64,000 nucleotides of DNA, taken from contig CALSNJ010000002.1 of NCBI GenBank assembly GCA_943787745.1, positions 518,904 through 582,903 of the forward strand. Direction: 5' to 3'. Under the pieces are notes generated by a model. The model ran no database searches. It was not told the DNA's origin and saw only the letters and a list, made by a program, of their open reading frames with translations. The DNA is from an uncultured Alphaproteobacteria bacterium (lineage in GTDB: Bacteria; Pseudomonadota; Alphaproteobacteria; UBA6615). A program made the position numbers and the translations under genes. Below, piece by piece: positions 8,520-16,964 of the stretch (position 1 is the stretch's first letter; every line of letters begins with the position of its first letter).

Positions 8520-9020
8520 ATGAGAGATGCCATGTCTGGCCCGCTTTCGCGTCGCGCAACCGGGATTGACCGGCTGTTGGGTCTGGTTCTCTTTGCATCA
8601 CTCGTCGCCCTGATTGCAGGGCTTATTCTGCCTGCAATCACGATCCGCTCGATGTTTCTTGCGACGGATTTTTCTCTTCTCGAAAGCGTCTGGAAGTTTC
8701 TCGAAGGAGGGGACTGGTTTCTGTTTGTGATTACGTTCCTGTTCTCCGTCGCCTTTCCGATCGTGAAAATTCTGACAGGCTTGGCACTCTGGTTCTTTCT
8801 GGATTCCACAGGTGCTTACGCCCGCCCGGTAATTGGCTGGCTTGCTGCAATGTCAAAATGGTCGATGCTTGATGTGTTCGTTATCGCGCTGATCGTTCTT
8901 GTCGCGGATGGACGTTTATTGTCGAGCGCAGACATCCAGATCGGCGCGATTGTCTTCTCGTGTGCGGTTTTGGTTTCAACCTGGGCGACGCGCCGCCTCA
9001 GTGGTTTGGCTGGAAACTAG
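8520..9020 (+). CDS. Paraquat-inducible protein A (PqiA)-domain membrane protein
   Basis: The 166-residue product carries one PqiA-type membrane domain with four hydrophobic segments and the signature KWSMLDVFVIALIV near residue 120. Classical PqiA has two such domains and Cys motifs; this is a single-domain version without them. ATG 8520 is chosen because GGAG lies 9 nt upstream; a TTG at 8487 would add an unsupported tail. No pqiB/MCE-domain partner lies beside it. The final 4 bases overlap the stop of the convergent lipoprotein gene. Role probably in the cell envelope. Confidence 0.82.
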   Translation: MRDAMSGPLSRRATGIDRLLGLVLFASLVALIAGLILPAITIRSMFLATDFSLLESVWKFLEGGDWFLFVITFLFSVAFPIVKILTGLALWFFLDSTGAYARPVIGWLAAMSKWSMLDVFVIALIVLVADGRLLSSADIQIGAIVFSCAVLVSTWATRRLSGLAGN

Positions 9021-9481
9021 CGGGCCGGTGCCGGCGGGGCCGCACCCGGGACCGGACCTGACTGGCGCGGTGCAACGGTCACAGAGACGGTGCTGCCACC
9101 AAGGGTGCGGTTTTCGATCTGAACCGTGGCGGCTCGTTCACCACGTGTGAATGACAGAACGCTGACTTCGGCCTGCACACTCATGATGGGTTCCCACCCG
9201 AAGTTGGTCATTTCAGTCTGGTAGATGGCAAAGGTCTGCGGGGCACCCTGTCCGACATTGAGGATGATGCGCCCGGTCCAGCGATCCAGATCCCCCAGGA
9301 TCAGCGAACGCTCGACATCAAGTGTTGAGTTCGGCGGGATCGGAATATCCGTCAGCAGCGAAAAGCTTTTTTCAATCCCGCTCGGTGCGGCCGAAGAGGT
9401 CGGCTGCAATTTGGCCCCCTGTGTACAGCCGGTCAGGGCCAAACCTGATACCAGGGCGAAGCAGAGCACGTGACATTTCAT
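9017..9481 (-). CDS. Putative lipoprotein, unknown function
   Basis: The 154-residue product begins MKCHVLCFALVSGLALTGC, a lipoprotein signal peptide with lipobox LTGC (Cys ~19). The mature part contains beta-rich segments (TGRIILNVGQGAPQTFAIY; ATVQIENRTLGGSTVSVTV) and a Pro/Ala-rich tail. I do not recognise a named family. An upstream ATG at 9496 would add five residues (MFRSH); neither start has a clear Shine-Dalgarno, and I choose 9481 for the better signal peptide. Confidence 0.72.
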   Translation of the reverse strand: MKCHVLCFALVSGLALTGCTQGAKLQPTSSAAPSGIEKSFSLLTDIPIPPNSTLDVERSLILGDLDRWTGRIILNVGQGAPQTFAIYQTEMTNFGWEPIMSVQAEVSVLSFTRGERAATVQIENRTLGGSTVSVTVAPRQSGPVPGAAPPAPAR

Positions 9482-9554
9482 GTGGGATCTAAACATATGC
9501 TAGCCGTATCAACAGATGTTGAGTCGTCGCAATCCGATCTATTGACCTCGCGCG

Positions 9555-9896
9555 CTACGCACCGAAGGCGTCAAATGCGGCGAGTGCATCGGCGCCATAG
9601 ACAGTCGCCGGTCCGCCACCCATCTCAACCGCGACGGCGATCGCATCGCAAAGTTCCTCCCGGGTGGCCCCGTGAGAGACAGATTGTTTGGTGTGAAAGA
9701 CAACGCAACCCTCACAACGCTGAACGATGGCGATGGCGAGCGCCATAAGTTCGGTCGTCTTCACGTCCAGAGCTTTGGGCGTCTGTGCTGCCTGAGTGAC
9801 TGTCCGGTGGCCGCGCATGATTTCAGGAGCCGCGCGGAACAAATCGGCCGCGCGCTTGTCCTGGGCATCCGAGATGGCTTGGTAGTCCTTGGTCAT
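9555..9896 (-). CDS. Carboxymuconolactone decarboxylase/AhpD-like protein
   Basis: The 113-residue all-helical protein has the AhpD-type redox motif CEGCVVFH (Cys ~61 and ~64, His ~68) within the CMD domain, then TREELCDAIAVAVEMGGGPA. CMD proteins with CxxC act as peroxidase partners that use thiols to remove hydroperoxides; those without it are decarboxylases. The CxxC here favours the antioxidant role. It is a single-gene unit between the lipoprotein and the divergent EamA transporter. Confidence 0.88.
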   Translation of the reverse strand: MTKDYQAISDAQDKRAADLFRAAPEIMRGHRTVTQAAQTPKALDVKTTELMALAIAIVQRCEGCVVFHTKQSVSHGATREELCDAIAVAVEMGGGPATVYGADALAAFDAFGA

Positions 9897-10006
9897 CTGT
9901 CTTTCCTTTGGTTGGGTCTTGGGCCTAGTTTGTCCACTTGGGGTGAGGGGAGCCAGCGTTGTTCCCGCAAACCTGAAACATCTGCATAGTCTGGTCCGAA
10001 TTCACG

Positions 10007-10909
10007 ATGTCATCCAGCCCATCTCGTCCGTCTGACGCGCCCATTCGGGGCGTCCTGATGATGTGTTTCGCGGTCGCATGTTTTGCGACGATGAACACAT
10101 TTGTGAAGGAATTGCGGGTTCAGGAACTTCCCCTCGTGGAGATCATCTGGGGGCGGTATTTCTTCCATTTTTTGCTGGTGTTGCTGATCTTTCCAAGGCG
10201 CATCCCGACATTGCTCTCCGGGTCCGACAAGGGATTGCAGATTCTTCGCTCGGTGTTGGTGCTGTCAGCAACGGCGTGCATGTTCACCGCATTGGGGTTC
10301 ATGCCGCTGGCAGATGTCATTGCGATTACCTTTATCGCGCCTTTGCTGATCACCGCCTTGTCGGTCCCGTTTCTGGGCGAACATGTGGGGATACGACGCT
10401 GGATCGCAGTTTTTGTGGGTCTGGTGGGGATGCTGGTCATTGTTCGACCCGGTGGCGGCTTGTTCGAAGTCGCCGTGATCCTGCCGATTGTTGTCACAAT
10501 GCTTCATGCGGCCTACCAGATCGTCACCCGACTGATCAGTCATCGCACCGATCCGATCACGTCTGTGTTCTATACAGCGGTTGTCGGGGCGATCCTAATG
10601 TCTGCAATCGTGCCCTTCTTCTGGCAAACGCCGTCACTGATCCAGTGGCTGATGCTTCTTGGTGCGGGCTTCATGGGTGGACTGGGGCACTGGGCGATCA
10701 TTCTGGCCTACCAAAGAGCCGAAGCTCCGCTCGTCGCGCCGTTCGCTTATACCGAACTGATCTGGGCGACGATATTCGGGCTGACTTTCTTTGGGGATTT
10801 TCCCGATTTATGGACGTTCGTTGGGGCGGGCATCATCGCGGCCAGCGGAATCTACATCCTGCACAGGGAGCGCGTTCGCCGGCATGCGCGCGAGCTGGGG
10901 CAAGTCTGA
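10007..10909 (+). CDS. EamA/DMT-family transporter
   Basis: The 300-residue integral membrane protein has about ten hydrophobic segments forming two EamA halves. Landmarks are PLVEIIWGRYFFHFLL after TM1, LADVIAITFIAPLLITAL in the first half and EAPLVAPFAYTELIWATIFG in the second, followed by FFGDFPDLWTFVGA. This is the RarD/YdcZ-like metabolite exporter type; the substrate cannot be told. The C-terminal stop lies directly against the remains of a decayed DUF1194 gene on the other strand. Confidence 0.9.
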   Translation: MSSSPSRPSDAPIRGVLMMCFAVACFATMNTFVKELRVQELPLVEIIWGRYFFHFLLVLLIFPRRIPTLLSGSDKGLQILRSVLVLSATACMFTALGFMPLADVIAITFIAPLLITALSVPFLGEHVGIRRWIAVFVGLVGMLVIVRPGGGLFEVAVILPIVVTMLHAAYQIVTRLISHRTDPITSVFYTAVVGAILMSAIVPFFWQTPSLIQWLMLLGAGFMGGLGHWAIILAYQRAEAPLVAPFAYTELIWATIFGLTFFGDFPDLWTFVGAGIIAASGIYILHRERVRRHARELGQV

Positions 10910-11214
10910 CCGCGCAATCTGACCGCAAGGGCTTCGGCGGTTGGCGCATCTTCGATAATGCCCCAGTCGACAATCGTTTGCTGCGACCCAGCTCATTCCA
11001 CATAAGCGACAGCAATCGGACGAACGACCCTTTCGCGATCCGCTCCAAAACGCGCCTGTCTTTGAGTGCAGATATGTAGCCGGTGCGTTACAAGGCAGCT
11101 TTGCGGGCTTCAATGCTTGCCGATGCGTCAACTGCGAGTTCGAGGTCGACGGGAACGGGGTCTGCAGCCCTTGCACGCGCGGTGAATGCAACGAAAGCCG
11201 TCAAAGTCAAACAT
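10910..11214 (-). pseudogene. Decayed DUF1194 (VWA-like, secreted) gene remnant
   Basis: Read on the minus strand, this otherwise gene-free stretch gives a signal-peptide-like start (TLTAFVAFTARARAAD). The VWA-like opening PVDLELAVDASAS follows, then LxRTGYISALKDRRVLERIAKG, then in another frame RPIAVAYVE and AGSQQTIVDWGIIEDAPTA. This is the order of a DUF1194 domain, whose usual text is close to VDLELVLAVDVS..LQR.GY..A...IAVAYVEWAG...VVDW..I. Three lesions are seen: a TAA at 11088-11090 where Gln is expected (LQRTGY), a frame change near 11030, and a TGA at 10993-10995 where Trp is expected (VEWAG). The C-terminal part is gone at the transporter's stop. No plausible start codon is clear. Confidence 0.75.
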
Positions 11215-11306
11215 ATAAAATAAAAATGGAGCGCACATCAAAGACTATGCGGTGCAGCCAGGTTTGGGCCAAGGCCCATATTCAGATAACTGAGCGGGGG
11301 CTCGGG

Positions 11307-11801
11307 CTAACTCTTCCGAAAATACTCGACGAAAACCAGAAGCTTGTCGACGGTCTTGCCGTCGTCAGAAAGCGGCAAGATGACGTCGTCCGACGAAATG
11401 AAATTCGCATGCGGACCGACATAGGGCGTTTGATTTCTGAGGGGCTGCAGTGAACTCGCAACGTCGACACAGGCGGTGAAGATGTTGCTGGGCGCCGCCA
11501 TATGTCCGATCTTGCTGAACCAGGAGCCCGTCCAGTCCTCCGTAAGGTGATAGACGACATTTGTGCCAATCAACCGAAATCGGAAATCCCATGGGATCTG
11601 GCTAACATCCAACAGGATGATCTGAGGCAGGAGCTCGGGAATGTCGAGGGGATCAATATCACTGCGTGAAGGTATACGTCCGTCGATAACTTTGGATTCC
11701 CAGTAGGCAAGCCCAAGGTCGAGAACGTGGCCGCGGATTTCGCCAATAACTTCCGCGCGCAATGTACTGCGCGCGCGCATTGGCCCTGAGAATTGCTTCA
11801 T
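11307..11801 (-). CDS. PAS_5-family PAS domain protein
   Basis: The 164-residue product is a lone PAS-type domain of the alphaproteobacterial PAS_5 kind. It has the conserved run DPLDIPELLPQIILLDV (~49-65), then WDFRFRLIGTNVVYHLTEDWTG and a C-terminal VDKLLVFVEYFRK. There is no output domain. These proteins are common in alphaproteobacteria and mostly uncharacterised; a sensory or regulatory role is inferred from the fold. The start ATG at 11801 is followed by a basic N-terminus. Confidence 0.85.
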   Translation of the reverse strand: MKQFSGPMRARSTLRAEVIGEIRGHVLDLGLAYWESKVIDGRIPSRSDIDPLDIPELLPQIILLDVSQIPWDFRFRLIGTNVVYHLTEDWTGSWFSKIGHMAAPSNIFTACVDVASSLQPLRNQTPYVGPHANFISSDDVILPLSDDGKTVDKLLVFVEYFRKS

Positions 11802-11950
11802 GAGAAAACCCGATAAGAGTACCGCCGTTTCCGGCGACGTGTGCTGAGCACTATCTTACCATTTTTGCGCGATACACCGAGTATATTATTCGCCCAAACT
11901 TGAAATGTTTGACTTGTCAATCCGGTCCAAATGGTGCTGGACGGTGGCGG

Positions 11951-12577
11951 TTAATCACTCTTTCGATCCAGAGTGCTCCAGATCAGAAACGCCCCTGCGA
12001 AAAAACATATGGCTCCAATCAGGGTGAAGGTCGTGGCCCAGTTGATGATGAGCGCGTTCGTTGGTGCGGGTGGCGTGAATGCCAGTATCGCCGAAACGAG
12101 GAATGCCACACATCCCGCAAAATTGATGGCACCGATCCACCATGTGAGCTGGCGAATGTTCCAGCACCACCAGCGCTTGCAAATTTCAATCAACGCCAGA
12201 CTTCCCGATATCTGAAACAGGATTGATCCCAGTATGTTCGGCGTCCAGACCAGCAGATCCTGCGCGAACCAGCCAAGGTTAAAAAAGGCATCGAAGGTGT
12301 TCATGTTGAACATCAAGGTGCCGATAAATTGGCTGAAGGTGGACCAGAATGCGGTCCGGGATGTATTGCGCGCCTGTTGGAACTGGCAAAACGCGGCGGA
12401 TGTGAAGAAGAGGGAACCGGTGAAGAAGATGCTGTCGAGCAGGAACGCGTGACTTAACTTTGCCAGGAACAAAGCGGATCCGAGAGCGAACAAGGACGAC
12501 CCGATCATGAACAGAACAGCGATCCACCAGCCGAGTTGTTGGGGCGCCCAGGCCCAATAACGTATAGGTCGGTCCAT
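11951..12577 (-). CDS. Polytopic membrane protein, unknown function
   Basis: From ATG 12577 the product is 208 residues with about five to six hydrophobic segments, rich in Trp and Phe (LGWWIAVLFMIGSSLFALGS; LDSIFFTGSLFFTSAAF; LTWWIGAINFAGCVAFL). It may belong to the YrhK-like membrane families but I am not certain. A GTG at 12637 would add 20 residues that also look coding; neither start has a clear ribosome site. It stands alone between the PAS gene and tRNA-Asn. Confidence 0.65.
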   Translation of the reverse strand: MDRPIRYWAWAPQQLGWWIAVLFMIGSSLFALGSALFLAKLSHAFLLDSIFFTGSLFFTSAAFCQFQQARNTSRTAFWSTFSQFIGTLMFNMNTFDAFFNLGWFAQDLLVWTPNILGSILFQISGSLALIEICKRWWCWNIRQLTWWIGAINFAGCVAFLVSAILAFTPPAPTNALIINWATTFTLIGAICFFAGAFLIWSTLDRKSD

Positions 12578-12921
12578 CAATCTGAGACCCGCTGCTTGGC
12601 CGCCAATTTCATAGTCTGTCCCGTTGCTGTCCGTCACGCTTGTGTGAGGACAGGCCCTTGATGATCTCGGTGTATGACAGTGCGGATATCCTGGCACACG
12701 CTATGATATGTTTGATTGTGATTTCTTTGGATCACCGCAATTCCGGTTGCTCAAGATTGGCAACGCTTCATTATTCCCGCTGGAATATCGCCATACGGCC
12801 AGCTTTGAAGCAGACATAAATCGCCAAAATCGAGCGGGCCGGCGGAGACATCTGCTGGCCCGATTTCGTTCCGGGAACACCGATCCCGGTCCCCTCGGTT
12901 GAAACCCGTGCCGACAAAATT

Positions 12922-12953
12922 AGAGGGTTTCCGGCATTAGCTGGAAACCCTCT
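12922..12953 (-). terminator. Terminator hairpin downstream of tRNA-Asn
   Basis: A perfect 11-bp stem (AGAGGGTTTCC / GGAAACCCTCT) with a 10-nt loop lies 9 nt past the tRNA 3' end. On the minus strand it is followed by AATTTTGT, a short U-rich run. The position and the tail fit intrinsic termination of the tRNA transcript. Confidence 0.7.
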
Positions 12954-12961
12954 GGAATTCT

Positions 12962-13037
12962 TGGCTCCGGCGACAGGACTCGAACCTGTGACCCGCTGAT
13001 TAACAGTCAGCTGCTCTACCAACTGAGCTACACCGGA
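12962..13037 (-). tRNA. tRNA-Asn (anticodon GTT)
   Basis: The 76-nt minus-strand sequence folds as a standard cloverleaf. The acceptor arm is TCCGGTG / CGCCGGA with one G-T pair, the D-arm reads AGCTCAGTTGGTAGAGC, and the anticodon stem GCTGA/TCAGC encloses CTGTTAA, giving GTT for Asn. The T-arm is CAGGTTCGAGTCCTG. Discriminator G and an encoded CCA end are present. Confidence 0.97.
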
Positions 13038-13049
13038 ATAGAGCGCGCG

Positions 13050-13077
13050 GTTATATCAAACCCCGCCCAATTCGCAA
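13050..13077 (-). promoter_or_regulatory. Putative promoter of tRNA-Asn
   Basis: On the minus strand TTGCGA and TATAAC are separated by 16 nt, and the -10 element ends 12 nt before the tRNA 5' end. This matches a housekeeping sigma-70-like promoter at the expected distance. Assigned by pattern only. Confidence 0.5.
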
Positions 13078-13102
13078 TAGGCGTCTTGTCGTTTCTGCTT
13101 TC

Positions 13103-13795
13103 TCAGTCTTCGAAGATCGCGACCGCCCGGATCGGACTGGCGGTTCCACCCTTGATCTTCAGGGGGAAGCCGGCGAAGCGGAAACGGCCTTTCCCGACCA
13201 GCTTGTCGAGATTCATAAGGCATTCCATATGGGTTATGCCGCGTTCAGCGCAGGCCAGATGCGCCAGATAGTTCGGCTCACCCTCTGGTGCCGGACTGAC
13301 GGCTTCGACTCCGAACATCGTAATTTTGTGATCGGCGAGCCAATGAACGGCCTCCACGGAAAGTCCCGGGAAGTCGTGGACATAGGCCGGGGAACCATAG
13401 AGTTCGTTGTGGATGCCCATATGGATCATTACGGTGTCGCCGGGTTTGATGGTTTCACCGGATGCCGCAAGCGCCGCTTCCATTTCGGCGACCGTCGCTT
13501 CGTGTTTGCGCGGGGCAGGGGCAAGGTCGAGGCAGATCGCTTCGGTGTAGAAATTCTCCAGCGGAACTTCATCGATCGATGCGGCGTTGGGATCAGGATT
13601 GAAGTGAACCGGTGCGTCCACATGCGTGCAGGAGTGATCGCTCAGGGAGATCGAAAGCGATTTGGATGTGAACTCGGTTTTGCCGGCGCGTTTGATCTCC
13701 GAATGATCGTTCCACACCGTGACCACGACGGGAGGGTGGGATGGATGGGCAGGGGCCCGGTGATGAATTTCACGACTCAAATCGATGATGTGCAT
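13103..13795 (-). CDS. Cyclase-family (kynurenine formamidase-like) metal hydrolase
   Basis: The 230-residue product belongs to the cyclase/KynB family. The metal-binding motif HSCTHVDAPVHFNPD (~50-64) is the family's HxGTHxDxPxHF with Cys in place of Gly. A second half contains VMIHMGIHNELYG and FGVEAVSPAPEGEP. Members hydrolyse N-formylkynurenine or other cyclic amides, or dehydrate polyketide-like substrates. ATG 13795 is chosen because GGGGAGC sits 6-7 nt upstream; the ATG at 13816 precedes that site. It follows the VOC gene by about 70 nt on the same strand and may share its transcript. Confidence 0.87.
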   Translation of the reverse strand: MHIIDLSREIHHRAPAHPSHPPVVVTVWNDHSEIKRAGKTEFTSKSLSISLSDHSCTHVDAPVHFNPDPNAASIDEVPLENFYTEAICLDLAPAPRKHEATVAEMEAALAASGETIKPGDTVMIHMGIHNELYGSPAYVHDFPGLSVEAVHWLADHKITMFGVEAVSPAPEGEPNYLAHLACAERGITHMECLMNLDKLVGKGRFRFAGFPLKIKGGTASPIRAVAIFED

Positions 13796-13866
13796 AGCAA
13801 TGCTCCCCGTATTCATTGTTGTTATTTGGCGATGTTACACAAATTGGCGCGCGGGCCACACCATTG

Positions 13867-14733
13867 CTAGCGATTGTGGTAAAGCGCGTCCTGTCCGGGA
13901 ACATAGGTTGATATCATCTGGGCCGGGTTCCGGTTGATCAGCGGCCGGGCATACAGCGGATGGCGCAGACTGCGCACTTCGTGTTCCAGGGCGAAGATTT
14001 TCTCGCCTGTGTCCAGATTCAGAATGTCCTCGAACCGATACTGATGCGCGTCGGATTCTTCCGTGATCAGATTTCGTTCCAGCAACCGCGCATGGGGCCC
14101 GGAGAAGTCTGAGATGTAGATCTGGATGTGGTGGCCATCAAACGCCGGCAACGCGTTCTGCGTTTCGCGGAAATAGAGTTTCTGGTCGGCACCCACGGTG
14201 ACTTGGGCGGCGGGTGCGCCACTGAACGTGGTCACGTCTGTTGAGGCACCAAGCATCGAGGAATAGAACGCCGCAATGGGCGCCGCTGCGCCGGTCGGCA
14301 CATCGAGCACGACATAGGGCATCCCCACAGTCATCGCTCCAAATTCCGGACTGACCGGATGGCACCGAATGCGGTTGCCCCAGGGGCAGGTGACGTCGAT
14401 GAAGGCGTTGTGCTGCTTGAAGGTGAATTGCGTGCCTTCCAGCAGGCGCGCAGCGGCCTTTAGCCGCGCGGGCAGGGAATCAAACCATGGCATGACCAGA
14501 CCCGTATAGCCGCGCAGGACATGGGTCCCACGCGTTGGCAAATGGAACTGGCTCAACCCGATATTGGCCCACATATTATCAACGCCGGTCATCATGAAGG
14601 GGTCACGGGTCAGGCCAAGAGCGGAAATATAAAAGGATGTTGCGAGGGACTGGTCGGGGACACAGACATTCACATGTTCAAGACTGACAATATTACCCAC
14701 GTCGTCGGTTGCGCGGTTGAAGGTCTGAGTCAT
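13867..14733 (-). CDS. Two-domain VOC (glyoxalase/dioxygenase fold) protein
   Basis: The 288-residue product has an N-terminal VOC module (SLEHVNVCVPDQSLATSFYI, with the first metal-type His) and a second related half (MPYVVLDVPTGAAAPIAAFY...HHIQIYISDF), as in extradiol-dioxygenase or glyoxalase-fold proteins. The pair of halves fits one active site. The substrate is unknown. It lies upstream of the cyclase-family gene; together they could process an aromatic or cyclic intermediate, which is inference. Confidence 0.78.
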   Translation of the reverse strand: MTQTFNRATDDVGNIVSLEHVNVCVPDQSLATSFYISALGLTRDPFMMTGVDNMWANIGLSQFHLPTRGTHVLRGYTGLVMPWFDSLPARLKAAARLLEGTQFTFKQHNAFIDVTCPWGNRIRCHPVSPEFGAMTVGMPYVVLDVPTGAAAPIAAFYSSMLGASTDVTTFSGAPAAQVTVGADQKLYFRETQNALPAFDGHHIQIYISDFSGPHARLLERNLITEESDAHQYRFEDILNLDTGEKIFALEHEVRSLRHPLYARPLINRNPAQMISTYVPGQDALYHNR

Positions 14734-14816
14734 GATCTTCCTGACGTCTCGCTAGTTTGAATAATGTTCTTTGGCGCAATCTACGCGGGTACAGGCCAGA
14801 TGCAAAATATGGCAGT

Positions 14817-15746
14817 TCAGCTACGCGGGCTGTTTAGCTCCATTCCGGAAGCTTCTTCGCGCAGCCATCTCCGGAACGCCTGAACATTCGGGTTCGCTGC
14901 CTTTACCGGAGTTGTCACGCTGTAAATGCCGCCGCGAAACGGGAGATCAAGATCGAAGGGTGCGATCAAACGACCTTGCTCAAGATCACGGCTGGACATT
15001 GATCTGCGTCCCAATACGACACCAGAACCCGCGATTGCCGCATCGACGCAATGATCGGAATGGTCGAAATGTAACCCTGCGCTGTAATCAAATTCCGGTA
15101 CTCCTGCGAGAGCCAGCCATTCCGACCAGCCCGAGCTGCCCGGCCAGTGCCGAATCAAGGTTTCATCATGGATCAATGTGTGGTGGCGCAAATCGCCCGG
15201 CGTTCGTATCGGTTGATCTCCATGGTACAAAGCAGGACTGCACATTGGGGTGACAGCTTCATCCATCAATTTTTCGGCCACCAGACCGTCGTTGTTCCCG
15301 AGATTGTAGCGAATTGCGATATCTGCCTTGTCCGTTGTCAGATCGACTGTTGTGTTGCTGGCAGCAATACGCAGGTCAATTTCAGGATGACGCTCGATGA
15401 ACAATGTCAGGCGCGGGACCAGCCATTTGGCCGCCATATGGGGTGAGATGGTTGCGATCACGACATTGTCGGTGCGTGCCGAATCTTCGATCCGATCGAC
15501 CGCGCGGCGCAGACCTTCAAAGCTGTTCTTCACGCCGGGATACATCAGGGCACCAGCTTCGGTCAGAACGATGGCCCTGTTGAGTCGACGGAACAGTTTG
15601 ACCTTTAATGTGTTCTCGAGAGACCGAATTTGATAGCTGATTGCAGCTGGCGTGACATGCAGTTCTTCGGCAGCTTTGGCAAAGCTGAGATTGCGGGCGG
15701 CAGCTTCAAAGGCGCGCAATCCGTTCAATGGCGGCAAATCATACAT
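14817..15746 (-). CDS. LysR-family transcriptional regulator (GcvA-like)
   Basis: The 309-residue product begins with a LysR winged helix: LPPLNGLRAFEAAARNLSFA, AAEELHVTPAAISYQIRSLE, then KLFRRLNRAIVLTEAG. The effector domain runs from ~90 with the GcvA-type WLVPRLTLFIERHPEIDL. ATG 15746 is chosen over an adjacent TTG six bases upstream. It is divergent from the quinone-reductase gene at 15925, the usual arrangement for a LysR regulator and its target, with 178 bp between them. Confidence 0.9.
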   Translation of the reverse strand: MYDLPPLNGLRAFEAAARNLSFAKAAEELHVTPAAISYQIRSLENTLKVKLFRRLNRAIVLTEAGALMYPGVKNSFEGLRRAVDRIEDSARTDNVVIATISPHMAAKWLVPRLTLFIERHPEIDLRIAASNTTVDLTTDKADIAIRYNLGNNDGLVAEKLMDEAVTPMCSPALYHGDQPIRTPGDLRHHTLIHDETLIRHWPGSSGWSEWLALAGVPEFDYSAGLHFDHSDHCVDAAIAGSGVVLGRRSMSSRDLEQGRLIAPFDLDLPFRGGIYSVTTPVKAANPNVQAFRRWLREEASGMELNSPRS

Positions 15747-15877
15747 AGCCAATTCAGATTAAATATCCTTGTGTGAAAACGCAACAATACTCGTTTGTCG
15801 GACCCCAAAATCCCAGTAATTATTGCGGTAGAGACAGAATCGGAATTACGGTTCGAGTTAAATAGATAAAACCAATT

Positions 15878-15907
15878 AGGTCCGCGCTTCCAAATAGCAG
15901 CGGACCT
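15878..15907. repeat. 8-bp inverted repeat in the leader of the quinone reductase gene
   Basis: AGGTCCGC and GCGGACCT form perfect 8-bp arms around a 14-nt loop. The element ends 3 nt before the ribosome site (AAGGA, 15911-15915) of the downstream gene. It could be an RNA hairpin in the leader, or an operator for the divergent LysR protein. There is no T-run, so it does not look like a terminator. Confidence 0.5.
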
Positions 15908-15924
15908 CGTAAGGAACGCAAATC

Positions 15925-16914
15925 ATGTCAGACAACAAAATGCAGGCCGTCATACTGACCGAAGACGGTGTCACGCTCGCTGAAGTGGACCGGCCCGAAG
16001 TGAAGCCGACACAAGTGCTGGTGAAAGTCGCAAGTTGCAGCGTGAACAGGTCGGATTTGCTGACCACTCAGGGCAAGAACTATGGCCATGTCGGCGGCGC
16101 AGCGAAGGTCATGGGCGCGGCGTGTTGTGGTGAGGTCGTCGAAGTTGGTTCCGAGGTGAGCGGTGTTTCCCGCGGAGATCGCGTTATGGCCGTCGGCGCG
16201 GCGGGCTGGGCGGAATATGCCTTGGCGGATTACCGCCGGACATTGCCGGTCCCCGATGGCATGGATCTTATTCTGGGTGGCTCATACTCATCAGCTTTTC
16301 TGACGATGCATGATGCCATCGTCACCAATGGTGAGTTCAAGCCCGGCCAGTCGATTTTGATCCAGGGCGCCAGCACAGGCGTTGGCATCATGGGCATGCA
16401 GATGGGTAAGCATTTGGGCGCCAATCTTGTGATCGGGACATCAACCAACGCCGAACGGCGTGCACGACTGTCGGAGTTTGGTGCTGACCTGGCGCTCGAT
16501 TCCAGTGACCCGAATTGGGTGGATCAGGTGCTCGATGCGACGGACGGGAAGGGTGTTGATCTGGCGATCGATCAAATTTCGGGCAGCATTTTCAATCAGA
16601 CCATGTCGGCCACAAAGATTCATGGCCGGATCATCAATGTCGGCCGCCTTGGCGGCGAGAAAGCCGAGTTTGATTTCAACATGCTGGCCGAACGTCGCCT
16701 GACCTATATCGGCACGACGGGCCGCACACGCTCGCTCGAGGAACACGCCGAAGTGTTCCGAAGTGCCAAGGCTGACCTTTGGGGTGCCATGGAGGCCGGT
16801 GTCTTCAGGATGCCGATCGACAGCACCTTCGACATTTCAGAGGCTGCTGCTGCGCTGGAGCGTGCCGCGGCCAACAAGCATTTCGGGCGCATCATGTTGA
16901 CGGTCAACGCGTAG
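15925..16914 (+). CDS. Zinc-binding-dehydrogenase/quinone oxidoreductase family protein
   Basis: The 329-residue MDR enzyme has an N-terminal GroES-like domain (VNRSDLLTTQGKNYG) and a Rossmann domain with ILIQGASTGVGIMGMQMGKH (~143-162). This resembles NADPH:quinone reductase and PIG3-type proteins and lacks the zinc-binding Cys cluster of alcohol dehydrogenases. ATG 15925 follows AAGGA at 15911-15915. The LysR gene is divergent and probably controls it. A second MDR gene follows after 50 nt. Confidence 0.88.
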   Translation: MSDNKMQAVILTEDGVTLAEVDRPEVKPTQVLVKVASCSVNRSDLLTTQGKNYGHVGGAAKVMGAACCGEVVEVGSEVSGVSRGDRVMAVGAAGWAEYALADYRRTLPVPDGMDLILGGSYSSAFLTMHDAIVTNGEFKPGQSILIQGASTGVGIMGMQMGKHLGANLVIGTSTNAERRARLSEFGADLALDSSDPNWVDQVLDATDGKGVDLAIDQISGSIFNQTMSATKIHGRIINVGRLGGEKAEFDFNMLAERRLTYIGTTGRTRSLEEHAEVFRSAKADLWGAMEAGVFRMPIDSTFDISEAAAALERAAANKHFGRIMLTVNA

Positions 16915-16964
16915 CGTGACACGCCAAGCTACCAAGTGACTGCGTTCATAAGAGGGATCATCTG

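Noticed and set aside
10063-11079. A 338-codon plus-strand open frame across the EamA gene end
   Set aside because: It runs in another frame of the transporter gene, with no hydrophobic pattern or family match. The decayed DUF1194 reading explains its 3' part better.
12771-13022. Minus-strand open frame across tRNA-Asn
   Set aside because: Its start lies in the tRNA gene itself and the rest is intergenic, including the terminator hairpin.
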